In this document: positions 43,026 to 52,104 of the stretch, in pieces
Layout: every line of letters begins with the position of its first letter
Position numbering within the stretch: position 1 is the first letter of the stretch
DNA from: Bacillus litorisediminis
Lineage (GTDB): Bacteria; Bacillota; Bacilli; Bacillales; JC228
Assembly: GCF_022808645.1 (NCBI RefSeq)
Contig: NZ_JAKZKT010000001.1
Coordinates: forward strand, 124,001-188,000
Length of the DNA stretch: 64,000 bases
Direction: 5' to 3'
The notes under the pieces: generated by a model
Databases searched by the model: none
Told to the model about the DNA's origin: nothing
What the model saw: the letters and a program-made list of their open reading frames with translations, nothing else
Made by a program: the position numbers and the translations under genes

Positions 43026-44251
43026 GTTTCATAACCTTTGCTGCAATTTGTGAATGACCGTATCGATTTGTTCTTTCGTTACTCCATAGTTGGTGGTAAA
43101 GCGGATAGTTTCCGGACCAAAATCTACTGCTAAAATGCCTTCGCCTCTTAATAGCTCAAGGAATGTGGCGGCATTATATCCGGTATCACCTACATTTACT
43201 AGGACAATGTTCGTTTCTACCTGGTTTTCAACCTTAAGAGTTGGGATTTGCTGAAGTCCCTCTGCTAATTTTTTGGCATTTTGATGATCTTCTTCTAAAC
43301 GATCTACCATTTCTGTTAAAGCAACATAAGCCGGAGCAGCAATAACCCCTACCTGACGTAATCCGCCGCCTAGTCTTTTCCGCCATTTTCTTGCGCTTTT
43401 AATAAAGTCCTTTGTTCCCGCAATGATGGAACCGACTGGTGCGCCTAATCCTTTGGACAAACAAATTTGAACTGAATCTGTAAATTGGGCAAATTCTTTT
43501 ACAGGTGTTCCAGATGCCACGGAAGCATTAAATAACCTTGCCCCATCCAGGTGAACAGGAATATGGTGGTCCCTTGCTATTGTGTAGATTTCTTTCATAT
43601 TTTCAAGCGGAATAATAGCTCCTCCAGCCCGATTATGCGTATTTTCAAGGCAAATCAGCCCTGTTTCAGGTGCATGAATATCATCTGGTCTAATCGCGCC
43701 CAGCACTTCTTCTGGATTCATCGCACCTCGCGTTCCTTTTATCGTTCTTGGCTGAATTCCCGCAAAGGCAGACATGGCAGCTCCTTCGTAATAGAATATG
43801 TGAGCTTCCTGTTCAACAATTACTTCTTGACCTGGCCGGCAATGGGTTAGAACAGCTATTTGGTTTCCTTGGGTACCGCTTGTTACAAACAATGCGGCTT
43901 CTTTCCCTAATATTTCAGCTGCTTTTTCTTCAAGCTGATTAACCGATAGGTCTTCTCCGTATACATCGTCGCCTACTTCAGCTTCATAGGCTGCTTTTCT
44001 CATCGCTTCTGTCGGTTTCGTTACTGTATCACTTCTTAAATCTATCATTGTCTGCACCCTCTCCTTTCTATTTATTGTAATGAAAAAACTCCTTTTAAAG
44101 AAGAACTTTCAGTTAAAAACGAAAATGATCCTTCATATTAAAGGCATAAGCGGTACAATGCGATGCTGTCTGAAAATAATACTTGAGTTGCTTAAGAAAA
44201 TAGCGGTAAAAGTTTCCCTATTTGAAACACAAGAACCGTCCCTCTGTTTCA
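43004..44251. repeat. 28-nt direct repeats flanking ltaE
   Basis: Copies at 43004-43031 and 44224-44251 (27 of 28 identical; core AAGAACCGTCCCTCTGTTTC). They bracket the threonine aldolase gene at 1.2 kb distance. Confidence 0.85.
43029..44048 (-). CDS. ltaE: Low-specificity L-threonine aldolase
   Basis: 339 aa, PLP enzyme cleaving L-threonine/allo-threonine to glycine and acetaldehyde. MIDLRSDTVTKPTEAMRKA at the start, LDGARLFNASVA, and the PLP-lysine in CLSKGLGAPVGS. ATG 44048 lies 9 nt after AAAGGAGAGG; GTG 44057 is too near. Flanked by 28-nt direct repeats. Confidence 0.93.
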   Translation of the reverse strand: MIDLRSDTVTKPTEAMRKAAYEAEVGDDVYGEDLSVNQLEEKAAEILGKEAALFVTSGTQGNQIAVLTHCRPGQEVIVEQEAHIFYYEGAAMSAFAGIQPRTIKGTRGAMNPEEVLGAIRPDDIHAPETGLICLENTHNRAGGAIIPLENMKEIYTIARDHHIPVHLDGARLFNASVASGTPVKEFAQFTDSVQICLSKGLGAPVGSIIAGTKDFIKSARKWRKRLGGGLRQVGVIAAPAYVALTEMVDRLEEDHQNAKKLAEGLQQIPTLKVENQVETNIVLVNVGDTGYNAATFLELLRGEGILAVDFGPETIRFTTNYGVTKEQIDTVIHKLQQRL

Positions 44252-44260
44252 CTCTGTTTC

Positions 44261-44292
44261 AAAAAAAGAACTGGTCCGAAAAGACCAGTTCT
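44261..44292 (-). terminator. Terminator of the MMPL gene
   Basis: On minus: AGAACTGGTC, 6-nt loop, GACCAGTTCT then T7. Confidence 0.85.
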
Positions 44293-44314
44293 AGTTGTTT
44301 TTTAGTGCAATGAA

Positions 44315-47300
44315 TTATTTGAGAAATGGCCACCAATTGGCTTTGCCAAATGTTTTGACCAAAACCGGTACAAGTAATGGCAGAACGATTACTGCGTAGA
44401 GTATTAGTCCCGTTAAAGTAATGGTTGCAATGAATAATAAGGATAGAACACCCGATGGCATCATTGCAGCAAAGGTTCCACCTAAAATGATAGCGGCTGA
44501 AATGATAACCGTTCCCATTTTTCTCATGGCTAGCAACAATGCTTCTTCAACGGACATTCCTCTGTTTTCATTAAATCGATCCATTAGGAAAATACTATAG
44601 TCGATTCCCAGTGCGATTAATAACACAAAGCCAAAGAATGGTACTGCCCAGCTTATGCCTGAATAGCCTAAAATGTCGACAAACACTACTTCAGTAATCG
44701 CCATGGAAGTAAAATACGTTAAAATGAGCGAACCAATTAAATAGATTGGCATAATGAAAGATTTTAACAAGATGACTAAGACAATAAAGATCCCCGCTAA
44801 TACAAGGACTACAGTCCGAGTATAATCTGCATCTGACACAGCATTTAAATCGGCCTGACTGCTTGAAACACCGCCAATAGCCACTTCGGCATTTTCTAGC
44901 TTTGTATCCTTTGTTACTGTCTTAATTGTATTTTCAATGGTGTCTATTTGGCTGATTGCTTCATTTGAATAAGGATTAACACCAAAGACAATATCCATAG
45001 TTACTACTTTTCTGTCGTTTGACATATATGTGTCAAGAGCCTCTTTAAATTCTTCACTGTTTAATACCTCTTCAGGAATATAAACCGTGGAAATCCCATC
45101 ACTTGATGCAATACCGGATAAATAATCCTGCGCTGAACCTAACCCGCTTGCCACTTGATTTAACCCATTTACACTTTGGCTAAGTCCATTCGTTAATTCT
45201 GACATTTGCCCGCCTAGACTGGAAAAACCGTCAAGCAGCTGCTGCTGGCCCTCGCTTAACGCAGTTAATCCGCCTGTCATAGCTGGTAATTGATCAACGA
45301 TTTGTCCCTGTCCATCTGCCGCAGCCTTAAGACCAGTGTTCAATTCTTCAATGCCAGCAATAACTTCATTCATTCCGGCTGCCAGCTGTTCATTTCCGCT
45401 ATTGATTGTTTGAAAAGAACGGTTTGCCTCATCAATGCCGCTCCTTATACCAGATAGTGCTCCATTTAATTGATTTAGTCCTGATGAGAGCTGGCCAGAT
45501 TGCTCTTTTACGGTTAGTACAATCGTTTTTAATTGATTATAATCTGGGTCTTGAGATATCCCATCATAGTTTGATTCAAGACTAGCAAAATATTGATCTA
45601 TATCTGCTAAACTTGCAGAAAGAGCAGAGAGACCTTCACCAATGCCTTTATACTGTTCTTCAAGCGAAGCTAATCCTTCTGCTATATCTTGATAACCAGA
45701 AAGCAGAGTTTTGCTTGCCTCAAGTAATTGTTCAGCATTCGAGTGAATTTCTTCTAAGCCTTGTTTAATTTCTGCAGATCCCATTGCTCCGGAGCGAATC
45801 CCTTGTTCAATCTCACCTAAATGATTTTGAAGCTGCTCCATTCCTTCTTTTAGCTCATTCGTACCTGAAATCAATTCTTCAATTCCATTCGTTGCTTCTT
45901 TCAGCTCAGGCTCTGATCCAGATAATTGGTTTGTTGCTTCATCTAATCCTTTACTGATTTGCTGAATTCCTTCGTTACCTTCTTCTAAACCGTCACCAAG
46001 TACGGCTGCCTGATTAGAAACATATAAATCTTCAATCGGTTCTCCTGTTGGTCTTGTTACTGAGCGGACTTTATCTACATGCTCTACTTTTTCCAATGCC
46101 CTGCTCATTTCCTCGATTAATCCGATATATTCATTTGAGCTCATGGCTTCATCATTTTTAATGACAACCTGAGTCGCCATCGATTCACCAGGTCCAAAGC
46201 TGTCCGCAATTACATTAAATGCTTTTACTGATGCCACGTCCTCCGGCATCTCTTCTAGGGAATTGAAGGAAAGGTCTCCATCATATGCAAGCAAAAATGG
46301 AGCCGCAACAGCTGCAACTAATAACAATGAAATAATTGGACGTTTAAGAGAGAAGCTGCCGACTGCTCCCCACATTTTGCTTTCTTTATGTTCCAGGCTT
46401 CCTTTAGACGGCCAAAATAACTTTTTCCCCAAAACGGCCATAAAAAACGGAACAATTGTCATTAATGCAATTAATAAAACGAATACTCCAACTGCAACGG
46501 CAGCGGCCGATTGATACAGTTTAAAGGTGGATAGACCAATAGCTGAAAAACCAACTAAAACCGCTAATCCACTAAATAGAACGGTTTTACCGGCATTTCG
46601 GTATGTTGCAATAATCGCTTCCGAAATATCCTCGTTCTGAGCCAGCTCTTCTTTAAACCGGCTGAGTAATAAGATACAATAGTCAGTCCCGATTCCAAAT
46701 AAAATAGCTACTAAGAAAATTTGTGTAAAGGTTGAAAGCGGAAAATTAACTGTATCTGCTAAAAAAGCTACAATAGATTGAGAGACTAAATAAGAGAATC
46801 CTACCGTTATCAGAGGGATGAAAGGTGTGACTGCTGAACGGAATACGAGCAGTAATACAACTAAAATAAAGACAACCGTAATCCCCTCGGTTTTCTTAAG
46901 TCCCTCCTGTGAATTCGTTACTAAATCTTCATTGATCATCCATTCACTTGTGTAATAATGATCGACTTCGACGGAATCAATGGTGTCATAAAGAGCCTCT
47001 GATACCTCTTTCGGCTCCTTGCCTTCCATATTCATTTCAATCGATGCTAAAATTGTTTTTCCATCTTCTGACACCAATTCACTTTCCAGGCTTTCGTTGG
47101 TAAAATGTGTCAAGATATTGGTAATGCCTATGTCATCAGCGTGATCATTCAGTAATTGAATCGCTCGTTTTGCTTCTTCTATTTCCTTTGCTGTCAGTTT
47201 TTCTTCACTATGAAAAGCTAAAGCAACCTGAGATGTTTCTCCGCTTCCCTCATCTTCCTGCACTTCTGCCAGAATCTGATGTGCTGTGGTTGATTGCATC

Positions 47301-47431
47301 CCGTCTGGCACAGTTATTTGACCTTTTTCCCGTACAAGATCAGCCATGTTTGGTGATGTAACGAATAAAAGGATTGTAACAGCAATCCACGCAATGATAA
47401 CAAACCATTTTCCCTTTAAAATGGCTCTCAT
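44315..47431 (-). CDS. MMPL/RND-family exporter (YdgH-like)
   Basis: 1038 aa, two repeats of the RND membrane unit (FGIGTDYCILLLSRFKEEL in the first and IALGIDYSIFLMDRFNENR in the second). Between them lies a very long Ser/Gly/Gln heptad region (about 490-780) like the coil of YhgE/Pip proteins, which would span the wall. B. subtilis YdgH is similar and also follows a MarR gene. Likely exports lipids or drugs. Start overlaps marR by 4 nt. Confidence 0.87.
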   Translation of the reverse strand: MRAILKGKWFVIIAWIAVTILLFVTSPNMADLVREKGQITVPDGMQSTTAHQILAEVQEDEGSGETSQVALAFHSEEKLTAKEIEEAKRAIQLLNDHADDIGITNILTHFTNESLESELVSEDGKTILASIEMNMEGKEPKEVSEALYDTIDSVEVDHYYTSEWMINEDLVTNSQEGLKKTEGITVVFILVVLLLVFRSAVTPFIPLITVGFSYLVSQSIVAFLADTVNFPLSTFTQIFLVAILFGIGTDYCILLLSRFKEELAQNEDISEAIIATYRNAGKTVLFSGLAVLVGFSAIGLSTFKLYQSAAAVAVGVFVLLIALMTIVPFFMAVLGKKLFWPSKGSLEHKESKMWGAVGSFSLKRPIISLLLVAAVAAPFLLAYDGDLSFNSLEEMPEDVASVKAFNVIADSFGPGESMATQVVIKNDEAMSSNEYIGLIEEMSRALEKVEHVDKVRSVTRPTGEPIEDLYVSNQAAVLGDGLEEGNEGIQQISKGLDEATNQLSGSEPELKEATNGIEELISGTNELKEGMEQLQNHLGEIEQGIRSGAMGSAEIKQGLEEIHSNAEQLLEASKTLLSGYQDIAEGLASLEEQYKGIGEGLSALSASLADIDQYFASLESNYDGISQDPDYNQLKTIVLTVKEQSGQLSSGLNQLNGALSGIRSGIDEANRSFQTINSGNEQLAAGMNEVIAGIEELNTGLKAAADGQGQIVDQLPAMTGGLTALSEGQQQLLDGFSSLGGQMSELTNGLSQSVNGLNQVASGLGSAQDYLSGIASSDGISTVYIPEEVLNSEEFKEALDTYMSNDRKVVTMDIVFGVNPYSNEAISQIDTIENTIKTVTKDTKLENAEVAIGGVSSSQADLNAVSDADYTRTVVLVLAGIFIVLVILLKSFIMPIYLIGSLILTYFTSMAITEVVFVDILGYSGISWAVPFFGFVLLIALGIDYSIFLMDRFNENRGMSVEEALLLAMRKMGTVIISAAIILGGTFAAMMPSGVLSLLFIATITLTGLILYAVIVLPLLVPVLVKTFGKANWWPFLK

Positions 47432-47889
47432 TTCAATTCTCCTTTCTCTTGGATGTCAGATATTGCCTGTAAAAGTTTTTCATAGGTTTGAATAAAAGCA
47501 GCGATCTCCTCATCGTTAAATTGGGTAATAATCCTTTTAAACAGCTTTTGCACCTTCTGCTGTGTCTGTGAAAATAACTCATTCCCTTTTTCAGTCAGAG
47601 TAAGATAAACCACCCGACGATCCTCAGGGTCCCTCGTTCTTTTAATCAGTTCCCTATTCGTCAATCTGGTAATGATCGCTGTGATCGCACTTTTGTTTAC
47701 ATCAAATGCTTCTGCCAATTCAGTCGATGTGCACTTTCCAGCATTATGGATATAGCGAAGAATATAGTGCTGATCGTACGTAAGGTCAGCTCCAATTTCA
47801 TTATTGATTAACGCTTCTGCCTTATTTGTTACTTGAAATGAGACAGATACATAGCGGTCGACTAACTCCATCATTTGGTCTTTTTCCAC
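47428..47889 (-). CDS. MarR-family repressor (YdgG-like)
   Basis: 153 aa winged helix: CTSTELAEAFDVNKSAITAI, then RLTNRELIKRTRDPEDRRVVYL, the MarR wing. It precedes and overlaps the exporter, so autoregulation with induction by exported compounds is likely. A dyad at 47912-47930 is a good operator. Confidence 0.87.
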   Translation of the reverse strand: MEKDQMMELVDRYVSVSFQVTNKAEALINNEIGADLTYDQHYILRYIHNAGKCTSTELAEAFDVNKSAITAIITRLTNRELIKRTRDPEDRRVVYLTLTEKGNELFSQTQQKVQKLFKRIITQFNDEEIAAFIQTYEKLLQAISDIQEKGELK

Positions 47890-47911
47890 GTATCAATCAC
47901 CTTTCTGCATT

Positions 47912-47950
47912 TAGTTCAACTGTTTAACTATTAACGTGTTTAACTATAAT
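47912..47950. promoter_or_regulatory. MarR operator candidate
   Basis: TAGTTCAACTGTTTAACTA (47912-47930) is a dyad of the form TAGTTnAACnGTTnAACTA; the half GTGTTTAACTAT repeats at 47936-47947. It lies 23 nt upstream of the marR start. Confidence 0.7.
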
Positions 47951-48045
47951 CCCTTTTTTAGTAACTGTCAATTATTTTCCTTCGATTTTTTTCGATGAAT
48001 ACACAGAGGAAAGGTAGTGTTTTTATATAGCCGAAAATGGGAATA

Positions 48046-48073
48046 TGAAACTTTAGAGCTTCCGTTTCGTATG
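48046..48073 (+). promoter_or_regulatory. ECF-sigma (W/X/M-type) promoter
   Basis: TGAAAC (48046-48051), 16 nt, CGTATG (48068-48073). This is the classic envelope-stress ECF pattern, 38 nt before the lipoprotein start. Confidence 0.75.
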
Positions 48074-48110
48074 TATGTATAGAAACAATTCCTAATAAGG
48101 AGGATTTCCA

Positions 48111-48551
48111 TTGAAGAAGTGGATTAGTCTTTTTGCCATGTTACTCTTCCTAAGCGGATGTTCGTTCCTGGAGGATGTCAATAACACCTTAGATTATGTA
48201 AATGAAGCCACGGAATATATTAATGAAGCGAGTCAGTTTGCCAATGAGGTCCAAACCCTTGCTGAACAAGCAGCGTCTGATCCTAATGCTCTAGCTGAAC
48301 TAGAGGAACGGCTGCATATGATGCAGGGAGAAATTGAAGAATTTAATTCTCTAAATCCGCCGGGTATAGCTGAAGACATTCACCAGACTATCGAAGGTTA
48401 TAATCAAACAATTCAGGCTGCAATTGATTCATCATTAGAAAAAATTGAACAAGGCCAGCTCCAATTAAACGAGCTTTTGAATTCTGAGCTGATGCAAACA
48501 TTCGAAAATTTACAAAATACCCTGAATCAGCTTGAACAATTAGGAAATTAA
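48111..48551 (+). CDS. DUF6376-like lipoprotein
   Basis: 146 aa. Lipobox LSGC (Cys about 17), then long amphipathic helices with NEA/NEV repeats (LDYVNEATEYINEASQFANE). TTG start behind AAGGAGG. The ECF promoter suggests a role in envelope stress. Family call moderate. Confidence 0.78.
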   Translation: MKKWISLFAMLLFLSGCSFLEDVNNTLDYVNEATEYINEASQFANEVQTLAEQAASDPNALAELEERLHMMQGEIEEFNSLNPPGIAEDIHQTIEGYNQTIQAAIDSSLEKIEQGQLQLNELLNSELMQTFENLQNTLNQLEQLGN

Positions 48552-48577
48552 CCACTAACTTATTAGTGGTTTTTTCT
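48550..48577 (+). terminator. Lipoprotein gene terminator
   Basis: AACCACTAA, 4-nt loop, TTAGTGGTTTTTT. Confidence 0.88.
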
Positions 48578-48618
48578 TTGGCTGTTTTCACATAGTTTGC
48601 TGCTAATAACACGGCAGT

Positions 48619-48715
48619 TGAAATACACTTCGCTTTCCGCGTGCGACAGCTTAGCCCTCTCGAACTCCGCTGACGTTCCGTTCTGTTGGGTGTCACCTGG
48701 CTCGCTATTTCCACT
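48619..48715. repeat. Degenerate Bacillus interspersed repeat
   Basis: CACTTCGCTTTCCGCGTGCG and the following GC-rich, hairpin-prone stretch resemble interspersed repeats common in Bacillus genomes. GC content is well above the flanks. No gene here. Confidence 0.4.
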
Positions 48716-48855
48716 TTCCACTGTACAGTCTATTATTTATATGAGGCAGCGAAAATGGCTGATTGCATCAAATATGTATTATTTCAAACAAAAATTTCTT
48801 GATTTATCAATGAAAACGATACAATATTGATACTGAAATGGAGGCAGCTATGATC

Positions 48856-49446
48856 ATGATCTTAGTCATTGATAACTATGATTCTTTTACCTTTAATTTA
48901 GTTCAATACATTCAAATGATTGAAAAAGATATCGTTATTAAAAGGAATGACCAGCTGTTAATCAGTGAGATTGAAGAATTAAAACCGGACTATATCCTGT
49001 TATCTCCAGGGCCTGGCAATCCGAATTCAGCTGGCATTTGTTTAGATATTGTACGTGATTTTTATCGAGACATTCCGATATTAGGTGTCTGCCTGGGGCA
49101 CCAGATCATTGCGCAAGCATTTGGGGGAACCATTATAAAAGCTTCGCAGCCAATGCATGGGAAAATTTCTGTTATTTCGCATGATCAAAGGTACATCTTT
49201 CGGGATATGCCTTTACCTCTTAAAGTAGGGCGATATCATTCATTAGTTATAGATGATTCCACACTTCCAGATTGTTTAGAAATCAGTGCTAGAAGTGAAA
49301 ACGGTGAAATTATGGGGATTAGACATAAACATTTTAAAGTAGAAGGAGTACAATTTCATCCTGAATCTATCCTTACTGACAACGGATTACAGATGCTGGA
49401 GAATTTTTTTAATAAAAAAATAAAGGACCATGAATATGCCATTTAA
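48856..49446 (+). CDS. pabA: Aminodeoxychorismate synthase glutaminase PabA
   Basis: About 196 aa glutamine amidotransferase: VIDNYDSFTFNLVQYI at the start, nucleophile in GVCLGHQIIAQAFGG, and the His-Glu dyad in VQFHPESILT. Supplies ammonia to PabB for p-aminobenzoate. It could also serve TrpE (amphibolic). ATG 48850 is an alternative start. It overlaps pabB by about 11 nt. Confidence 0.9.
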   Translation: MILVIDNYDSFTFNLVQYIQMIEKDIVIKRNDQLLISEIEELKPDYILLSPGPGNPNSAGICLDIVRDFYRDIPILGVCLGHQIIAQAFGGTIIKASQPMHGKISVISHDQRYIFRDMPLPLKVGRYHSLVIDDSTLPDCLEISARSENGEIMGIRHKHFKVEGVQFHPESILTDNGLQMLENFFNKKIKDHEYAI

Positions 49447-51190
49447 AAATCATGAACCATTTTTATCATTTGAATTTGCATCATCTGATGGTGTAATAAA
49501 GCCTCTTACTTTTTCAACCCCATTGAAGATGATCATTGCCAACACAATTGAAGAGGTGCTGCCATCCTTTCGACTCGTTCAGGAGGCTGTAGATCAAGGG
49601 TTTTATGCAGCGGGGTTCTTATCTTACGAAAGTGCTCCTGCATTCGATTCAGCGTTTAAGGTCAGAAATGGCCATAAAATGCCTTTAATATGGTTTGGAA
49701 TATTCCAAGAGCCGCAGATGAGAACGCTTAGCGGTACTGCATCCTATTCACTCTCGGAATGGAATCCCAATGTTAGTATAGATGAGTACCACCAAGCAAT
49801 TGCCTCTATTAAGCAATCCATTGAAAGTGGCGACACGTACCAGACTAATTATACAATTCGCCTTCATTCCCAATTTGAAGGTGATGCACTCTCATTGTTT
49901 CAGAAAATGAAAAAAGCTCAGTCTTCCAATTATTGCGCTTTTATTCATACAGGAGACCATACTATTTTATCTGCTTCCCCGGAATTGTTCTTCCATTTAG
50001 AAGGAAACAAAATCACAACCCGGCCGATGAAAGGAACGATAAAAAGAGGAAAATCATTTGAAGAGGATCTAGCAAACGCAAGCTGGCTGTATCATTCAGA
50101 AAAAAATCGAGCTGAAAATGTAATGATTGTAGATCTGCTAAGAAATGATTTAGGAATGATTGCGGAACCTGGTTCGGTAAACGTCACAAAGCTGTTTGAA
50201 ATTGAAACGTATCCTACTGTTCATCAAATGACTTCAACCATTACGGCAAACATTCCTTCTCATACCCAAATGGTTGATATTTTTAAAGCACTATTTCCTT
50301 GCGGATCTATCACAGGTGCACCAAAAATCAAAACAATGGATATCATCGCAGACATAGAAACTACACCAAGAAACGTGTATTGCGGGGCGATTGGCTATAT
50401 CTCTCCAAATAAAGAAGCGATTTTTAGTGTTCCAATCAGAACGGTGGTCATTGAACAAGAATCAGGACAAGCAACATATGGAGTTGGCGGGGGAATTACC
50501 TGGGATTCTACAACTCAAGGGGAATACCATGAGATTCTCGCTAAATCTAAAATTCTTGAAGAAGATCGACCGGAATTTCAATTACTAGAGAGTATTCTGT
50601 TAAACGAGGGTGATTATTTTCTATTTGAAAATCATCTTAATCGCTTAAAAAAATCAGCTCGCTATTTTGGTTTTACTTTTAATGAATTTGAGATAAAACA
50701 GATTTTAGCTGATTTTGCAAACCAGAACAATCAAGGTCCATTTAAAGTACGATTCCTTTTGGATAAAAACGGCGGAACGAAATTAGAAGGTCAGCCCATC
50801 CAACTTTTTGTGGGACCAATCAAAGCGGCCCTTGCCAAAGAACCAGTGGAACGGAACCATGTATTCTTGTATCACAAAACAACAAATAGGGAAATTTACT
50901 CTAAATTTCAAAAAGTGTACCGACAGGTGTCCGATGTACTCCTTTGGAATGAAGATAGAGAATTGACCGAATTTACTAACGGCAATGTAGTACTGGATAT
51001 AGACGGTCAATTATGGACACCGCCTATAACAAGCGGATTGCTGGCAGGGACATTTCGTCAAGCATTAATAGATGAAGGTGTTATTCAAGAGAGGATACTC
51101 CTGCTCTCGGACTTGAAAAAGTGTTCGAAAATTTGGTTTATCAATAGTGTTCGTAAGTGGGTAGAAGTTGAGTTAGTGGATGAATTATAG
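49436..51190 (+). CDS. pabB: Fused aminodeoxychorismate synthase (PabB) and ADC lyase (PabC)
   Basis: 584 aa. Residues ~90-375 are the chorismate-using domain (SGDTYQTNYTIRL, ENVMIVDLLRNDLG, GSITGAPKIKTMDI). Residues ~380-584 are a PLP class-IV lyase (FQLLESILLNEGDYFLFENH, ELTEFTNGNVVLDI, TPPITSGLLAGTFRQ). One polypeptide would therefore convert chorismate to PABA with PabA. ATG 49436 has 8 nt to TAAAGGA. No other folate genes follow. Confidence 0.92.
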   Translation: MPFKNHEPFLSFEFASSDGVIKPLTFSTPLKMIIANTIEEVLPSFRLVQEAVDQGFYAAGFLSYESAPAFDSAFKVRNGHKMPLIWFGIFQEPQMRTLSGTASYSLSEWNPNVSIDEYHQAIASIKQSIESGDTYQTNYTIRLHSQFEGDALSLFQKMKKAQSSNYCAFIHTGDHTILSASPELFFHLEGNKITTRPMKGTIKRGKSFEEDLANASWLYHSEKNRAENVMIVDLLRNDLGMIAEPGSVNVTKLFEIETYPTVHQMTSTITANIPSHTQMVDIFKALFPCGSITGAPKIKTMDIIADIETTPRNVYCGAIGYISPNKEAIFSVPIRTVVIEQESGQATYGVGGGITWDSTTQGEYHEILAKSKILEEDRPEFQLLESILLNEGDYFLFENHLNRLKKSARYFGFTFNEFEIKQILADFANQNNQGPFKVRFLLDKNGGTKLEGQPIQLFVGPIKAALAKEPVERNHVFLYHKTTNREIYSKFQKVYRQVSDVLLWNEDRELTEFTNGNVVLDIDGQLWTPPITSGLLAGTFRQALIDEGVIQERILLLSDLKKCSKIWFINSVRKWVEVELVDEL

Positions 51191-51356
51191 AAAAGACCAT
51201 CACTAAATAGAATAATATGCTCCTTCGAAATGACAAAACAACAGCTCCCGGTTTTTACGGATATGGATTCCGCTAGCTGTGACAAAACGGGCAATTTCCA
51301 AAATTTAAGGACTCTAGTACCGTTATTTCGGAAGCTATTTGGGCACGATTTTCAAC

Positions 51357-51430
51357 AAATAAAGGATCCTGTGTCCTATCGGATCAGGGAAATAGCATTT
51401 TTTACGCAAATAACGGATCCTGTGTCCGTG
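51357..51430. repeat. Duplicated GGATCCTGTGTCC motif in a gene-free stretch
   Basis: AAATAAAGGATCCTGTGTCC-type units at 51364-51376 and 51415-51427, 51 nt apart, inside 51191-51507. Looser copies of the same kind (ACGGATATGGATTCCGC) lie further upstream. No gene is seen here. Confidence 0.6.
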
Positions 51431-51462
51431 TAAACTGGCGGTTCACGGTTACCGATTTAATG

Positions 51463-51504
51463 AAAAAGGTCTAGCCCACAGCTAAAGTAGGCCAGACCTT
51501 TTTT
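51463..51504. terminator. Bidirectional terminator before yisL 3' end
   Basis: AAAAAGGTCT ... AGACCTTTTTT. Confidence 0.82.
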
Positions 51505-51507
51505 GCA

Positions 51508-51843
51508 TTAAAATACGATCTTATCATAACCGATCAATACAACAAGCACGAGCAAGACCACAAATCCTACCCAGATCCCTGCAACCGTTTTTCCTTTTCT
51601 CGATCTGATCGTAAGCATTTCCATCGTTCCGATTAATAAAATCGCTAATATCCCTTTTACGACAAAAAGTAATTCAAAATTTCTCATGACCAGCATGCCT
51701 ATGCCGGTAACAAGCATGATAATGTAAAATAACCTTTGCATCATCACACTAATTTTCTGCTTTCTTACAAAATAGCTAATCAAAAACAGAACGATTAAAA
51801 TCGCCCAAGAACCTGCATGAGAATGGTAAAAAATATTATACAT
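51508..51843 (-). CDS. yisL: YisL (UPF0344) membrane protein
   Basis: 111 aa, four TM helices: FYHSHAGSWAILIVLFLISY at the start, VVKGILAILLIGTMEML and GIWVGFVVLLVLVVLIGY at the end. Matches the UPF0344/YisL family. Function unknown. Confidence 0.83.
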   Translation of the reverse strand: MYNIFYHSHAGSWAILIVLFLISYFVRKQKISVMMQRLFYIIMLVTGIGMLVMRNFELLFVVKGILAILLIGTMEMLTIRSRKGKTVAGIWVGFVVLLVLVVLIGYDKIVF

Positions 51844-52104
51844 CCCTTTTCTCCTTTACCTCTTCGTTTTCTGCATAAAATTTGGCAATAACCTATGTGT
51901 ACATCCTATCTTTTTCAAGCTCCAATCTCAATAGAAAAGTACCGTTTGAAACAAAAAATTCATAACTTCTTAACAAATTTTTTCAGACTTGTTTATATCT
52001 AATCCCCAGGTCCCTCCCTTGTGCCAAATCGCAATCGGGAATAAATGTGTACCTCAATGGAAAACATGCTGATAGGAATGTAATGACATAGAAGGGTGAA
52101 TCAG

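Noticed and set aside
44080-44313. 77-codon plus-strand ORF upstream of ltaE
   Set aside because: It crosses the 28-nt repeat and the MMPL terminator, has no SD and no recognisable domain.
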